From contig NZ_AP024169.1 of NCBI RefSeq assembly GCF_016591975.1, forward strand, positions 4,379,001 to 4,443,000: a stretch of DNA of 64,000 nucleotides, written 5' to 3'. Position numbers and translations under genes: made by a program. Below the pieces are notes generated by a model that saw only the letters and a list, made by a program, of their open reading frames with translations, was not told the origin of the DNA and did not search any database. The first letter of the stretch is position 1, and the number at the start of each line of letters is the position of its first letter. This document shows positions 1-8,346 of this stretch, in pieces. Source of the stretch: Anaeromicropila herbilytica. Lineage in GTDB: Bacteria > Bacillota > Clostridia > Lachnospirales > Lachnospiraceae.

Positions 1-242
1 AAGTTTGAAAAGGAGCTATCTTTATCATCTTTATAATCTCTTATTGCTTTATACAATCCAATCATACCTTCTTGAATCAAGTCATCTTTATCACCTCCTA
101 TGAGGTATAGGGTCCGTGCCTTCTGAATGACAAGATTCTTATACTTTTCCAATAGATAGTCTACTGCATCTTGGTCACCATTATTTATTAATTTAATTAT
201 TTCTTCATCTTTTAATGAATCATATTTTTCATGTACTGTCAT
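1..242 (-). CDS. sigH: RNA polymerase sporulation sigma factor SigH, N-terminal part (runs off window)
   Basis: The first 80 codons are visible; the rest lies beyond base 1. The protein begins MTVHEKYDSLKDEEIIKLIN and contains the sigma-70 region 2 core: a YLLEKYKNLV helix, then DLIQEGMIGLYKAIRDY, the segment that contacts core RNA polymerase. This wording is typical of sigma-H, which directs early sporulation and stationary-phase genes. A GGGAG ribosome site lies just upstream of the ATG. Position supports the call: in Bacillus and clostridia sigH follows cysS-mrnC-rlmB. The gene usually found between rlmB and sigH in Bacillus (yacP/rae1) is absent; a 260-base gap stands there, so sigH may have its own promoter. 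Family membership is firm; the exact paralogue is inferred from context. Confidence 0.85.
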   Translation of the reverse strand, partial: MTVHEKYDSLKDEEIIKLINNGDQDAVDYLLEKYKNLVIQKARTLYLIGGDKDDLIQEGMIGLYKAIRDYKDDKDSSFSN

Positions 243-442
243 AATGAACTCCCATCTGCAGAATTATATATTATTGATAGATATTATATATTATCTTTTC
301 TTTATTGCCAAGCTATCTTTCTCATCTCATTAGTATATACTTAAATGTTACTATTAAGCTTAACTGTTGATTTGTCATGATACAAAAACTCTGATAATGT
401 TTCCTAAGCATCTTTTATAAATAACTTCAATTAATATAAACA

Positions 443-487
443 AATGGCTAGATCAATCCTTATACACTTAAGATATCACTAGCCAAT
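443..487 (-). terminator. possible hairpin terminator after rlmB
   Basis: A 7-bp stem (TGGCTAG/CTAGCCA) with a long loop lies just after the rlmB stop and is followed by a weak T-rich tract. It would separate rlmB from sigH. The loop is long, so this is a weak call. Confidence 0.3.
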
Positions 488-502
488 TTGCATCCATTCT
501 AC

Positions 503-1243
503 TTAGTTCATTCTTTGTCTTACAATCTCATAAGATAAGATTCCCATTGCAACGGATGCATTCAAGGAATCAATATCACCTTTCATTGGTATCTTCGCAA
601 CAAAATCACATTTTTCTTTTACTAATCTACCAACACCTTCGCCTTCGCTTCCGATAACTAAACCGATTGGTCCTTTAAGGTCTAATTTATACATCACTTC
701 TCCGTCCATATCAGCACATACAAACCATAGACCTCTTTCCTTAAGCTCTTCAATTGTAGTTGCTAGATTGGTTACTTTGGCAACTGGTGTGTAATTAATT
801 GCGCCTGCACTAGTCTTAGCAACTGTAGCTGTAAGACCTACTGCTCTTCTCTTTGGAATAATAATACCATGCGCACCTGCTTGATTAGCAGTACGAATGA
901 TTGCTCCTAAATTGTGTGGGTCTTCAATGTTATCAAGAAGAATAATAAATGGTGGTTCCCCTTTTTCTTCTGCTAATGCAAACATATCATCAATCTCAGC
1001 GTATTCGTATGCTGCTGCATATGCTATAACTCCTTGGTGCTTTCCTGTTTCAGATATTTGATCCAATCTTTCTTTATGAACAAAAGTAATGATGGTATCG
1101 CCTTTTTTTGCTTCTCTTAAGATAGACTTAATTGGTCCATCTTGACAACCATCTAGAATGAATAGACGGTCAATTGTTTTTCCTGAACGAAAAGCCTCCA
1201 ATACTGAGTTTCTTCCTTCAATTGTAAATTCTTCATATCTCAT
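503..1243 (-). CDS. rlmB: 23S rRNA (guanosine-2'-O-)-methyltransferase RlmB, TrmH/SpoU family
   Basis: The 246-residue protein has a small N-terminal RNA-binding domain (about 5-75) and a SpoU methyltransferase domain. The three SpoU motifs are visible: LDNIEDPHNLGAIIRTA near 102, GLVIGSEGEG near 194 and SLNASVAMGIL near 225. In this family these form the trefoil knot that binds S-adenosylmethionine, with the Arg of motif 1 and Asn of motif 3 as active-site residues. It methylates a ribose in 23S rRNA. The start follows an AGGAG site. It is 64 bases after mrnC in the cysE-cysS-mrnC-rlmB block, an order common in Firmicutes. The precise target guanosine is assumed from the family. Confidence 0.92.
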   Translation of the reverse strand: MRYEEFTIEGRNSVLEAFRSGKTIDRLFILDGCQDGPIKSILREAKKGDTIITFVHKERLDQISETGKHQGVIAYAAAYEYAEIDDMFALAEEKGEPPFIILLDNIEDPHNLGAIIRTANQAGAHGIIIPKRRAVGLTATVAKTSAGAINYTPVAKVTNLATTIEELKERGLWFVCADMDGEVMYKLDLKGPIGLVIGSEGEGVGRLVKEKCDFVAKIPMKGDIDSLNASVAMGILSYEIVRQRMN

Positions 1244-1307
1244 GTAATTTTATTCTCCTATTTAAAGTTTCTATTATTCAATAGTAAGTTTAGGATGTTG
1301 TGTATCA

Positions 1308-1742
1308 TTATTTGTGTTCTTCTAATCCAAACTTAACTAGTTCCACTAATCTTTCGAACCCACCTGTAAGATACAGATACCCCATTAGAGCTTCTAATCC
1401 CGTTGCTTGGCGATATTCTGCAATACTAGCATTCTTCGCTGTGGTAAATGACTTAGCATTTCTTCCTCTTTTGTAGACAGCCATCTCTTCCTCGGTTAAC
1501 TCTCCTTCAATCTTATGAAAGATCTCCATCTGAGCCTTGGCTTTTACCAGATTGCTTACTTGTTTGTGAAGCTTATTTACCGGTGCATTTCCCTTCTCTA
1601 CGATTATTGTTCGAATGACAAGATCATAGATTCCATCTCCAATAAAAGCTAAGGTTAATGGTGAATACGTCTTAATGTCTTGATCTGGTAGATTAAATTC
1701 TTTTTTTAGATATCCAATGATATTTGTTATGCTCTCTTCCAT
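1308..1742 (-). CDS. mrnC: Mini-ribonuclease III
   Basis: A 144-residue protein consisting only of an RNase III catalytic domain with no double-stranded-RNA-binding domain, the hallmark of Mini-III. The signature FIGDGIYDLVIRTIIVEKG sits near residues 33-51, with the acidic metal ligand in the GDxxYDL motif; a second acidic cluster follows near the C-terminus (EALMGYLYLTGG). The known role in Bacillus is maturation of 23S rRNA precursor ends. Its start overlaps the last 16 bases of cysS and has its own GAAGG site, so the two are translationally linked. Confidence 0.9.
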   Translation of the reverse strand: MEESITNIIGYLKKEFNLPDQDIKTYSPLTLAFIGDGIYDLVIRTIIVEKGNAPVNKLHKQVSNLVKAKAQMEIFHKIEGELTEEEMAVYKRGRNAKSFTTAKNASIAEYRQATGLEALMGYLYLTGGFERLVELVKFGLEEHK

Positions 1743-3127
1743 CTTACGCCTTCTCTAGTATCTTCTAGTAGAATCCCCTTCTCTAATAATAGATCTCTGA
1801 TCTCATCTGATTTCTTAAAGTCTTTGTTCTTTCTTGCTATTTGTCTGTCTTCGATCAATTTCTCAATATCTTCATCCAATAATTCTTCTTCTTTTACAGT
1901 TTCAATACCTAATACATTGCATAATGCAGTTATTTTATTTTTGATATATTCTACTAATTTATTTGAAGTATTCTCATTTACCTTGCTGTTTGCTATTTTA
2001 ACCATTTCAAAGATGGCAGCAATAGCATCTGCTGTATTAAAATCATCCTCCATAGAATCATCGAACTTTTTGCTTAATTCATCTATTTCTTTTTGAATCA
2101 TAATTTCTTCTTCTGTTAAGTCACGATTCTCTGTTTTTGGTAATACTTCTTCCAATCTGCTTACTGCAGTTAGAATACGTTCTAGACTGTTCTTTGCTGA
2201 TTCCATTAAGTCCCTACTAAAGTTAATAGGGCTTCTGTAATGTGCTGCACTTAACATGAAGAAACGTAACACTTGAAGAGAGAACTCTTCTCCAATCTCA
2301 CGAACCGTAAAGAAATTTCCTTCGGATTTTGACATTTTCTTATTATCAATATTTAGGAAACGATTGTGTAACCAATATTTTGTGAAGTTCTTACCATTCG
2401 CAGCTTCACTTTGTGCAATTTCATTTTCATGATGTGGGAAGATTAAGTCCTCTCCACCTGCATGAATATCGATCTGATCTCCTAAGTACTTTTTACTCAT
2501 AACAGAACATTCAATATGCCAACCTGGTCTACCTTCGCCCCATGGAGACTCCCATGCTGGTTCTCCTTCTTTCTTTGGTTTCCATAGAACAAAATCCATC
2601 GGATCTTCTTTTTCTTCATTTACTGCAATACGTGCACCAGCTTCTAGATCATCAATGTTCTTCTTGGATAACTTGCCATATCCCTCAAAGCTTCTTGTGC
2701 GGAAGTATACCGTTCCATTCTTTGCATAAGCGTGACCTTTTTCAATTAACGTCTGAATCATCTCAATCATGCCATCAATCTCTTCGGTTGCTTTTGGATG
2801 CTTTGTAGCTGGCTTTACGTTAAGGGCTTTCATATCAATTAATACTTCTTTGATATATCTTTCTGATATCTCGGATGCGGATACGCCCTCCTCGTTTGCT
2901 TTCTTAATAATCTTATCATCGACATCTGTAAAGTTCGATACATAGTTTACATCATATCCCTTGTATTCAAAATATCTACGAACCGTATCAAATACGATCA
3001 TTGGTCTTGCATTTCCGATATGAATATAATTATAAACGGTTGGACCGCAGACATACATTCGCACTTTACCTTCTTCAATTGGTACAAATTCTTCTTTTGC
3101 TTTTGTTAATGTATTAAATAGTTTCAT
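1727..3127 (-). CDS. cysS: cysteinyl-tRNA synthetase
   Basis: This 466-residue class I tRNA synthetase has the usual length. It shows the HIGN form of the HIGH motif at 36-39 just after zinc ligand Cys27 (YVCGPTVYNY), the second Cys in IECSVMS, the zinc-site His pair in IFPHHENEIAQSE, and KMSKSEGN near 264. The C-terminal helical domain ends with a typical CysS tail. It charges tRNA-Cys in the cytoplasm. It lies 82 bases downstream of cysE, so the T-box leader that precedes cysE should control both synthesis and charging of cysteine. Nothing in it looks unusual. Confidence 0.97.
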   Translation of the reverse strand: MKLFNTLTKAKEEFVPIEEGKVRMYVCGPTVYNYIHIGNARPMIVFDTVRRYFEYKGYDVNYVSNFTDVDDKIIKKANEEGVSASEISERYIKEVLIDMKALNVKPATKHPKATEEIDGMIEMIQTLIEKGHAYAKNGTVYFRTRSFEGYGKLSKKNIDDLEAGARIAVNEEKEDPMDFVLWKPKKEGEPAWESPWGEGRPGWHIECSVMSKKYLGDQIDIHAGGEDLIFPHHENEIAQSEAANGKNFTKYWLHNRFLNIDNKKMSKSEGNFFTVREIGEEFSLQVLRFFMLSAAHYRSPINFSRDLMESAKNSLERILTAVSRLEEVLPKTENRDLTEEEIMIQKEIDELSKKFDDSMEDDFNTADAIAAIFEMVKIANSKVNENTSNKLVEYIKNKITALCNVLGIETVKEEELLDEDIEKLIEDRQIARKNKDFKKSDEIRDLLLEKGILLEDTREGVRWKRA

Positions 3128-3209
3128 CTCTATTTCTTCCTCCTAATCTAGGCTTATTCTCTTATTATTGCATTTTAATAAGTGTAATCTCATTTATTCA
3201 ATATATTAC

Positions 3210-3914
3210 TTATTTCTTATTCTCTTTATCAATTACTTTACCTTGTTCTTTATCCTTAATCTCGCATTTTTTCAAGCGACAACATAGATCATCAATAACT
3301 GTTTTCAACTCTTCATTTTCTTTTTGTAATTTCGTCAGATCCGTAGTTACTGGGTCTGGCAAACGTTGATCCATATCTTCTCTTGGAACCTTAATATTAT
3401 CTCTTTTTACTACTCTTCCTGGCACTCCGACAACAGTGGAATTAGGTGGAACCTCTGATAATACAACTGACCCCGCTCCGATCTTAGAATTTTCTCCAAT
3501 CGTAAAGGAACCTAACACCTTAGCACCTGCGCTTATCATAACATTATTACCGACCGTTGGATGACGTTTTCCTTTTTCTTTTCCCGTACCGCCTAACGTT
3601 ACACCTTGATATAACGTAACATTATCACCTACAATTGCAGTTTCACCAATGACAACTCCATGCCCATGGTCAATGAATAATCCTTTGCCTATTGTTGCCC
3701 CTGGATGTATCTCAATTCCAGTCTTACGTATCGTACGTTGTGAGAACCATCTTGCTAAAAAATAATGTTTATTAAGATATAATTTATGTGCAATACGATG
3801 TCGTATAATTGCTTTAAAACTTGGATATAGAAAAACTTCAATGGAAGACTTAATTGCTGGGTCTCTTTCTTTTATTATTTCCATTTCTTCTTTAATATAC
3901 CTTATAAATCCCAT
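3210..3914 (-). CDS. cysE: serine O-acetyltransferase
   Basis: The protein makes O-acetylserine, the precursor that sulfide converts to cysteine. It has the N-terminal helical SATase segment (MGFIRYIKEEMEIIKERDPA) and a left-handed beta-helix of hexapeptide repeats. The active-site region reads FIDHGHGVVIGETAIVGDN; repeats continue through TVGNNVMISAGAKVLGS to VPPNSTVVGVPGRVV. The C-terminal tail is longer than usual and lysine/glutamate rich, with a Cys pair (DDLCCRLKKCE). The ATG at 3914 was chosen over one 15 bases upstream because GGAGG lies 8 bases before it; the earlier ATG has no ribosome site and overlaps the GGAGG. First gene after the cysteine T-box. Confidence 0.94.
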   Translation of the reverse strand: MGFIRYIKEEMEIIKERDPAIKSSIEVFLYPSFKAIIRHRIAHKLYLNKHYFLARWFSQRTIRKTGIEIHPGATIGKGLFIDHGHGVVIGETAIVGDNVTLYQGVTLGGTGKEKGKRHPTVGNNVMISAGAKVLGSFTIGENSKIGAGSVVLSEVPPNSTVVGVPGRVVKRDNIKVPREDMDQRLPDPVTTDLTKLQKENEELKTVIDDLCCRLKKCEIKDKEQGKVIDKENKK

Positions 3915-3989
3915 AGGTTCAACCTCCATTTAAAATATTCATGATTGGAATATTCTATTTTTATTATAGGACGTATTTTCCTATAAATT

Positions 3990-4262
3990 AAAAAAACTCC
4001 GTCTCTACTACAAGAGACGAAGTTATCCGCGGTTCCACTCTAATTAGCCTACATAAATTAATAATACAATTCATATATTGCTATCTTTCACATATAACGG
4101 CTGTTACCGGGCTAGGCTAAGGGTTAATCCTTCACCTAACCAGCTCATAGATGCACTTCATTAATTTTTGAATAAAGAATGCTTTCAGCCGACGACATTC
4201 TATCTCTTTTATTCATTCATTAATTACTTTTCTAATCACTGCTTTTTTCTCTTATACGTCCA
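3990..4262 (-). promoter_or_regulatory. T-box leader, cysteine type, upstream of cysE-cysS
   Basis: Read on the minus strand, the leader has an AGTGA-type motif in Stem I (near 4237), a specifier region with a TGC cysteine codon at about 4155-4153, the T-box sequence GAGTGGAACCGCGG (about 4041-4028) and an intrinsic terminator with stem CGTCTCT/AGAGACG followed by seven or more T (4022-3990). Uncharged tRNA-Cys is expected to bind and favour the antiterminator, allowing cysE and cysS expression. The T-box and terminator are direct observations. The specifier codon is placed by eye and by agreement with the downstream genes. Confidence 0.9.
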
Positions 4263-4280
4263 ATCAAATATCTATACTAT

Positions 4281-4309
4281 ATTTTATTCATATGGATGAA
4301 TTTTGTCAA
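4281..4309 (-). promoter_or_regulatory. promoter for the cysE T-box operon
   Basis: On the minus strand TTGACA (4309-4304) is separated by exactly 17 bases from TAAAAT (4286-4281). Transcription would begin just before the T-box Stem I. A vegetative sigma-A promoter is the simplest reading. Confidence 0.7.
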
Positions 4310-4404
4310 CACCTATGCTTAATTTACATTTTAATTAACTTATTCATGACTTTCAGTCAAAAAATTATAATGTTCTGGGTAAATCCATGAGGATATTATA
4401 AGAT

Positions 4405-5631
4405 TTACACGATCTCATTAATATATAGTCTACTATATGGTATGATAAGGCTTAACCGCTCCTCTAGCTCGCTGTTTGACTGATATAATGTTTCAATTTC
4501 TTTATGCTTAACTCCTTGAAACAATAACAAAGTAAGCTCCGCTATACTTAGTGTTAATTCTTCTTTTTTATCGGTACGTTTGACTTCACAACCAGACGGA
4601 TTAAAATTCAGTTCATATGTCCCTTCATTTTGCTTAATATCATTGTCCTTAACTTTTAATATAATCGACGTGGCTGTCTTTGCTTTAATATGTTGTACAA
4701 ATTCTACTAGATGAACAATTCTTGCCATTATAATAGGTGTCTTCACTAATTTATCGACACTAATTATCTTCTCTAAACCTTTTATAAAATGTGTTTCTAA
4801 AAAAGTCACCATAAGCTTTTCAACATCGTTCTCGTCTTTATTACTTATCTTCTTATGACATAGATATTCGCAGAAATAATAATAAATTACTTTTATTGCT
4901 TCAACTTTCTCTTCTGGTAGTACGACACACTCTGATATTTCTACCTCATCACCATTCACCATATAAGAATAATATCCAATAATTCTTTCTTTTCTATATA
5001 ATAAAATAAGTTCTCCACCCGTACTTTTCATCTCTGCTTGTAATTCTAAATAATAATCGATATCCCTAATTACATAGCAATCAAAATTCTGTGGTAGTAA
5101 ATCATTCGCTAAATTTACAAGTTCTTCATATACCCTTTCTTCTGAATAAATAGTAAGAGGTGTAAATGTTAATTGTATGTTGTGTTTTAATTGATTCGTT
5201 TCTTTTTTTAAGTCATCATTGTTTTCAATACGAAATTTAGCTCTATTCTGAGTATAGACATATCGAAAAGAGTATGGATAATAGATTTTCTCTGCTGCTG
5301 GCATCAGGTAAGTGAATTCCATGTTCTTATTGTACATATCATTTAATGCATCGGTAAGTATTTTTCTCATCAAGCCTCTTCGTCGATATGTTTTCTTGGT
5401 TGCTACGCCAACAATGTAGTTCGATAGGATTTCTCGATTTCCTAACCTAATTCGATAAGGATTGAGATGTAACATACTTGTTAATATATCTTCATGATAT
5501 AAAGTGATAATTGTATTGCTTACCACTTTATAACGGAAATAGAAGTCCGTATACTCCGCTGTATCAAAAAAGCATTCTCTCCATAATTCATAGATATCTT
5601 CCTCTTTCTTTTTATCAACATATTCCCTCAT
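4405..5631 (-). CDS. GNAT family N-acetyltransferase, Eis-like
   Basis: The 408-residue protein begins with a GNAT domain. The acetyl-CoA loop reads VGVATKKTYRRRGLMRKIL near residues 73-91, a good match to the V-x-V-x-x-x-x-R-x-x-G-x-x pattern. The MPAAEKIYYPYSFRY stretch near 110 and the overall length match the two-GNAT-plus-sterol-carrier-like layout of Eis-type acetyltransferases, whose members acetylate amines, including some aminoglycosides. The true substrate here is unknown. The start follows TAGGAG with good spacing. The gene is 83 bases after ispF and ends before the T-box promoter, so it probably shares the ispF transcript. Confidence 0.75.
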   Translation of the reverse strand: MREYVDKKKEEDIYELWRECFFDTAEYTDFYFRYKVVSNTIITLYHEDILTSMLHLNPYRIRLGNREILSNYIVGVATKKTYRRRGLMRKILTDALNDMYNKNMEFTYLMPAAEKIYYPYSFRYVYTQNRAKFRIENNDDLKKETNQLKHNIQLTFTPLTIYSEERVYEELVNLANDLLPQNFDCYVIRDIDYYLELQAEMKSTGGELILLYRKERIIGYYSYMVNGDEVEISECVVLPEEKVEAIKVIYYYFCEYLCHKKISNKDENDVEKLMVTFLETHFIKGLEKIISVDKLVKTPIIMARIVHLVEFVQHIKAKTATSIILKVKDNDIKQNEGTYELNFNPSGCEVKRTDKKEELTLSIAELTLLLFQGVKHKEIETLYQSNSELEERLSLIIPYSRLYINEIV

Positions 5632-5714
5632 GTTTTGCTCCTATCTGCCTACTTATATAGACTAGTGTACTTAGATGTAAATTTTTATCATTCACTTTTT
5701 AATATCTAATATTT

Positions 5715-6269
5715 CTATTTACCTTTACTGCACCCAGAACAACCCGAACAACCTCCCTCACGGTTTTCATTCATAATATCTTGGTACACAAAATTCTCAA
5801 CCGTTGTCAATAAGCAAATAGCATTTGCTGAGATTCCTTTCTCTTCTCCTGTAAATCCGAGACCTTCCTCCGTTGTTGCTTTTATGTTCACTTGATCTTC
5901 GCTTATTTGCAGTGCATCTGCTACATTCTTTACCATTTCTGGAATAAATGGAGCTAACTTTGGCTTTTGTGCCATTATTGTTGCATCAATATTCTCAATA
6001 ACATATAGTTTATCATCAATTAATTTTTTTACCCTCTTTAATAACTCGATACTTGAGATTCCTTTGTATGCAGGGTCTGTATCAGGAAAATGCCTTCCTA
6101 TATCACCAAGTGCTGCAGCGCCTAATAATGCATCCATAATTGCATGTACAATAACGTCCGCATCAGAATGTCCCAACAGTCCCATAGTATGTGGAATTGT
6201 TACTCCTCCAAGTATTAATTTTCTATCTTCAACAAGTTTATGGACATCATATCCCATACCTATTCTCAT
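5715..6269 (-). CDS. ispF: 2-C-methyl-D-erythritol 2,4-cyclodiphosphate synthase, with Cys-rich tail
   Basis: This enzyme forms the cyclic diphosphate intermediate of the non-mevalonate isoprenoid pathway. Zinc ligands Asp8 and His10 (GYDVHKL) and the [20 protein letters not shown] motif with its His near 42 are present, as are [10 protein letters not shown] and the C-terminal [18 protein letters not shown]. The catalytic domain ends near residue 158, where family members normally stop; here a further 25 or so residues end in [13 protein letters not shown], with three evenly spaced cysteines. This could bind metal or be a flexible tag; its role is not known. Start follows AAGGAG. Confidence 0.93.
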   Translation of the reverse strand: MRIGMGYDVHKLVEDRKLILGGVTIPHTMGLLGHSDADVIVHAIMDALLGAAALGDIGRHFPDTDPAYKGISSIELLKRVKKLIDDKLYVIENIDATIMAQKPKLAPFIPEMVKNVADALQISEDQVNIKATTEEGLGFTGEEKGISANAICLLTTVENFVYQDIMNENREGGCSGCSGCSKGK

Positions 6270-6483
6270 ATGCTTTCTCCTTTATTTTATATATATTTTT
6301 TAAGTGTTCTGGACTCAACTTATTTATTTAATTGTTACTAGTATCTGCTTAATATGATTCAAATTATAATGATTAGTACCGACCTATTCTTACCAACTTA
6401 AGCAAACTATATTTTACACGATATTCTTCAAATATACAACTAAATGATAACCATTCCCATATTTTTTAAAGTTTATCAAAATA

Positions 6484-6513
6484 TAAAAAAAGATTGTCTA
6501 TTGACAATCTTTC
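6484..6513 (-). terminator. terminator after tRNA-Met
   Basis: A perfect 10-bp stem (AAAGATTGTC/GACAATCTTT) with a 4-base loop is followed on the minus strand by seven T. It ends the two-tRNA transcript. Confidence 0.85.
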
Positions 6514-6521
6514 TTAATGAA

Positions 6522-6595
6522 TAGCGAAGAACGGATTTGAACCGCCGACACCACGGGTATGAACCGTGTGCTCTAGCCAGCTGAGCTACTTCGCC
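6522..6595 (-). tRNA. tRNA-Met (CAT), elongator type
   Basis: The 74-base cloverleaf starts GGCGAAG and ends CTTCGCT plus discriminator A. The anticodon arm CACGG-TTCATAC-CCGTG gives anticodon CAT. The T arm carries GGTTCAAATCC. The D arm and acceptor resemble elongator tRNA-Met, and the first pair G-C differs from the usual unpaired initiator end. A CAT anticodon modified to lysidine (Ile) is less likely but cannot be excluded by eye. CCA is not encoded. Confidence 0.93.
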
Positions 6596-6640
6596 ATATA
6601 TTTAATTGTAGGAAAAAGAATATTAAAGATTCCCATCTTA

Positions 6641-6713
6641 TGGGACCAACAGGGCTCGAACCTGTGACCCCCTGCTTGTAAGGCAGGTGCTCTCCCAGCT
6701 GAGCTATGATCCC
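6641..6713 (-). tRNA. tRNA-Val (TAC)
   Basis: The 73-base cloverleaf starts GGGATCA and ends TGGTCCC plus A. Anticodon arm CTGCC-TTACAAG-CAGGG gives anticodon TAC. The T arm is ACAGGTTCGAGCCCTGT. It precedes tRNA-Met in the same transcript, 45 bases apart. CCA is not encoded. Confidence 0.95.
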
Positions 6714-6748
6714 ACGGTGAACTCGTCTCAAAAACGAGTACGTTAGTT

Positions 6749-6777
6749 AGTATAATAAAAAATAGTCACTTTGTCAA
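6749..6777 (-). promoter_or_regulatory. promoter for the tRNA-Val/tRNA-Met transcript
   Basis: TTGACA (6777-6772) and TATACT (6754-6749) are separated by exactly 17 bases on the minus strand, close to the sigma-A consensus. The first tRNA begins 36 bases downstream of the -10 box. Confidence 0.85.
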
Positions 6778-6813
6778 CTACTTTTTTGCATATATTTAAT
6801 TTTGATGAACTCG

Positions 6814-7869
6814 TTAAAAAACGAGCTCATCTATAACTTCTTTTACAGTAGTAATTTTATTCTGTTCATATGCTCTTGCACCACAAAAGATTAGTCCATG
6901 TTCTAAATCACCTTTGACTGCATTGATTAATGCCTTAGTGATACAGTATGGAGTCTCTTTCGGATTGCAATGCTCTAAACAGTTAAAACATCGATCAACG
7001 GGAATTCTTCCCTGACTTGCTTGATTAATAAATGGATTTCTTATTGCTCTTCCAGGCATACCAACAGGACTTTTTGTAATGACAATATCCTCTTTGTTGC
7101 TGTTAATATAGGCCATCTTATATTCCATGCTTGCATCGCATTCTAATGTAGGGACGAATCTTGTTGCAATCTGCACTCCATCAGCGCCAAGAGCTAGATA
7201 ATGTTTGATATCTTCTCTTGTAGTAATTCCACCTGCAACAACAACTGGGATCTTCTTATTATATTTTTCCTCAAATTCCTTTTTATATTCTATAATTTTT
7301 TTAATTTCTTCATCATAATTTAAGGCTTCAATATCTTCTAATTGATTTGGAGAAAATCCAAGATGACCACCTGCTAATGGACCTTCAATTACAATTAAAT
7401 CAGCTGTAGTGTTATATTTTCTATCCCACATTTTTAAGATGACAGAAGTAGCCTTTTGAGAAGATACAATTGGAGCTATCTTTACTGTATAACCTTTTAC
7501 TAACTCTGGTAATGAAACTGGTAGACCCGCTCCTGAGATAATAAGATCTGCTCCGCTTTTTGCTGCAGTCTTAACATATTCCTCATATTGATTGGTTGCA
7601 ACCATAATATTTACACCAACAATTCCACCGCCACTAATCTCTTTTGCCTTATTAATATGCTTATCTATTGCCCTTAGATTAGCTTTTATTGGATTCTTGT
7701 CAAAATCTTCTTCATCATACCCTATCTGTGCAGTAGAAATAATGCCGATTGCTCCCTCTTTAGCTACAGCACCAGCAAGGTTACATCTACTTATTCCTAC
7801 ACCCATTCCGCCTTGTATGATAGGTATTCTAGCCACTAGATCTCCTATTCTAAGTTCCTTCATCTTCAT
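6814..7869 (-). CDS. nitronate monooxygenase / FabK-like FMN enzyme
   Basis: The 351-residue TIM-barrel flavoprotein opens with IPIIQGGMGVGISRCNLAGAV, the phosphate/FMN-binding start of the 2-nitropropane dioxygenase family. VVVAGGITTREDIKHYLALGADGVQIATRF near 210-240 is the conserved FMN phosphate loop. The GPLAGGHLGF motif carries the His used as catalytic base in nitronate monooxygenases. The C-terminus has an extra cysteine cluster (CFNCLEHCNPKETPYC), a variant common in clostridial members. It may oxidise nitronates or have an enoyl-reductase-like role; sequence alone does not decide. It stands alone, with a 24-bp palindrome upstream that may be its operator. Confidence 0.85.
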   Translation of the reverse strand: MKMKELRIGDLVARIPIIQGGMGVGISRCNLAGAVAKEGAIGIISTAQIGYDEEDFDKNPIKANLRAIDKHINKAKEISGGGIVGVNIMVATNQYEEYVKTAAKSGADLIISGAGLPVSLPELVKGYTVKIAPIVSSQKATSVILKMWDRKYNTTADLIVIEGPLAGGHLGFSPNQLEDIEALNYDEEIKKIIEYKKEFEEKYNKKIPVVVAGGITTREDIKHYLALGADGVQIATRFVPTLECDASMEYKMAYINSNKEDIVITKSPVGMPGRAIRNPFINQASQGRIPVDRCFNCLEHCNPKETPYCITKALINAVKGDLEHGLIFCGARAYEQNKITTVKEVIDELVF

Positions 7870-7930
7870 TCTGTCTTCCTTACCTTTCTGTTATCCATTT
7901 CTTATCTTGACAAACTATAACTCTCATTTA

Positions 7931-7954
7931 TTAATGTTGTTATAACAACATTAA
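7931..7954. promoter_or_regulatory. 24-bp perfect palindrome, candidate operator
   Basis: The half-site TTAATGTTGTTA is followed immediately by its exact inverse, giving 24 bp with no spacer. It lies 62 bases upstream of the flavoprotein start and about 390 bases upstream of the chemoreceptor, so the flavoprotein gene is the likelier target. Shape and size suit a dimeric repressor; no regulator gene is adjacent. Confidence 0.55.
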
Positions 7955-8346
7955 CTTCGTATTAGCTGAATAGTTTATTTATTTTATTATTATTATGTTC
8001 AAATTTTATAATGCTATTTATTACTTTGATTATCAAAGTAATTTATCTCATTATATTACTTCTTAGTTTTATTGTCAATACCTCAAAGTATATCATTCTA
8101 TTTAACATAGTTTTTATTTCTATGTGTATTGTTTGCATATGCCACAATCATCATTATGCATGCTTATTGTTAGGATTTTACTTCACGATTAGTTCACACT
8201 CTTTTCATGAATTGACCACAACATAAGTTTATACTTTATCCTATCTAAAAGATGATTGATTATTAAAATACATATCGATTTATTTTTATTAACCATTCAA
8301 TAATCATGAAAAAATAAAGTATCTATTTAATGAGAGAGGTAGACAC
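7955..8346. other. intergenic region before the chemoreceptor
   Basis: About 390 very AT-rich bases hold no convincing gene. The last bases carry the ribosome site GAGAGAGG for the chemoreceptor. No clear sigma-D type promoter could be recognised by eye. Confidence 0.6.

Noticed and set aside
6717..6831. Two similar hairpins (GAACTCGT/ACGAG) flanking the tRNA promoter, one overlapping the flavoprotein stop
   Set aside because: Neither has a T-run after it on the minus strand, so I did not call terminators; may be chance or a weak stabiliser.
8011..8226. 71-codon plus-strand frame in the gap before the chemoreceptor
   Set aside because: Composition is that of translated AT-rich non-coding DNA and no ribosome site precedes it.
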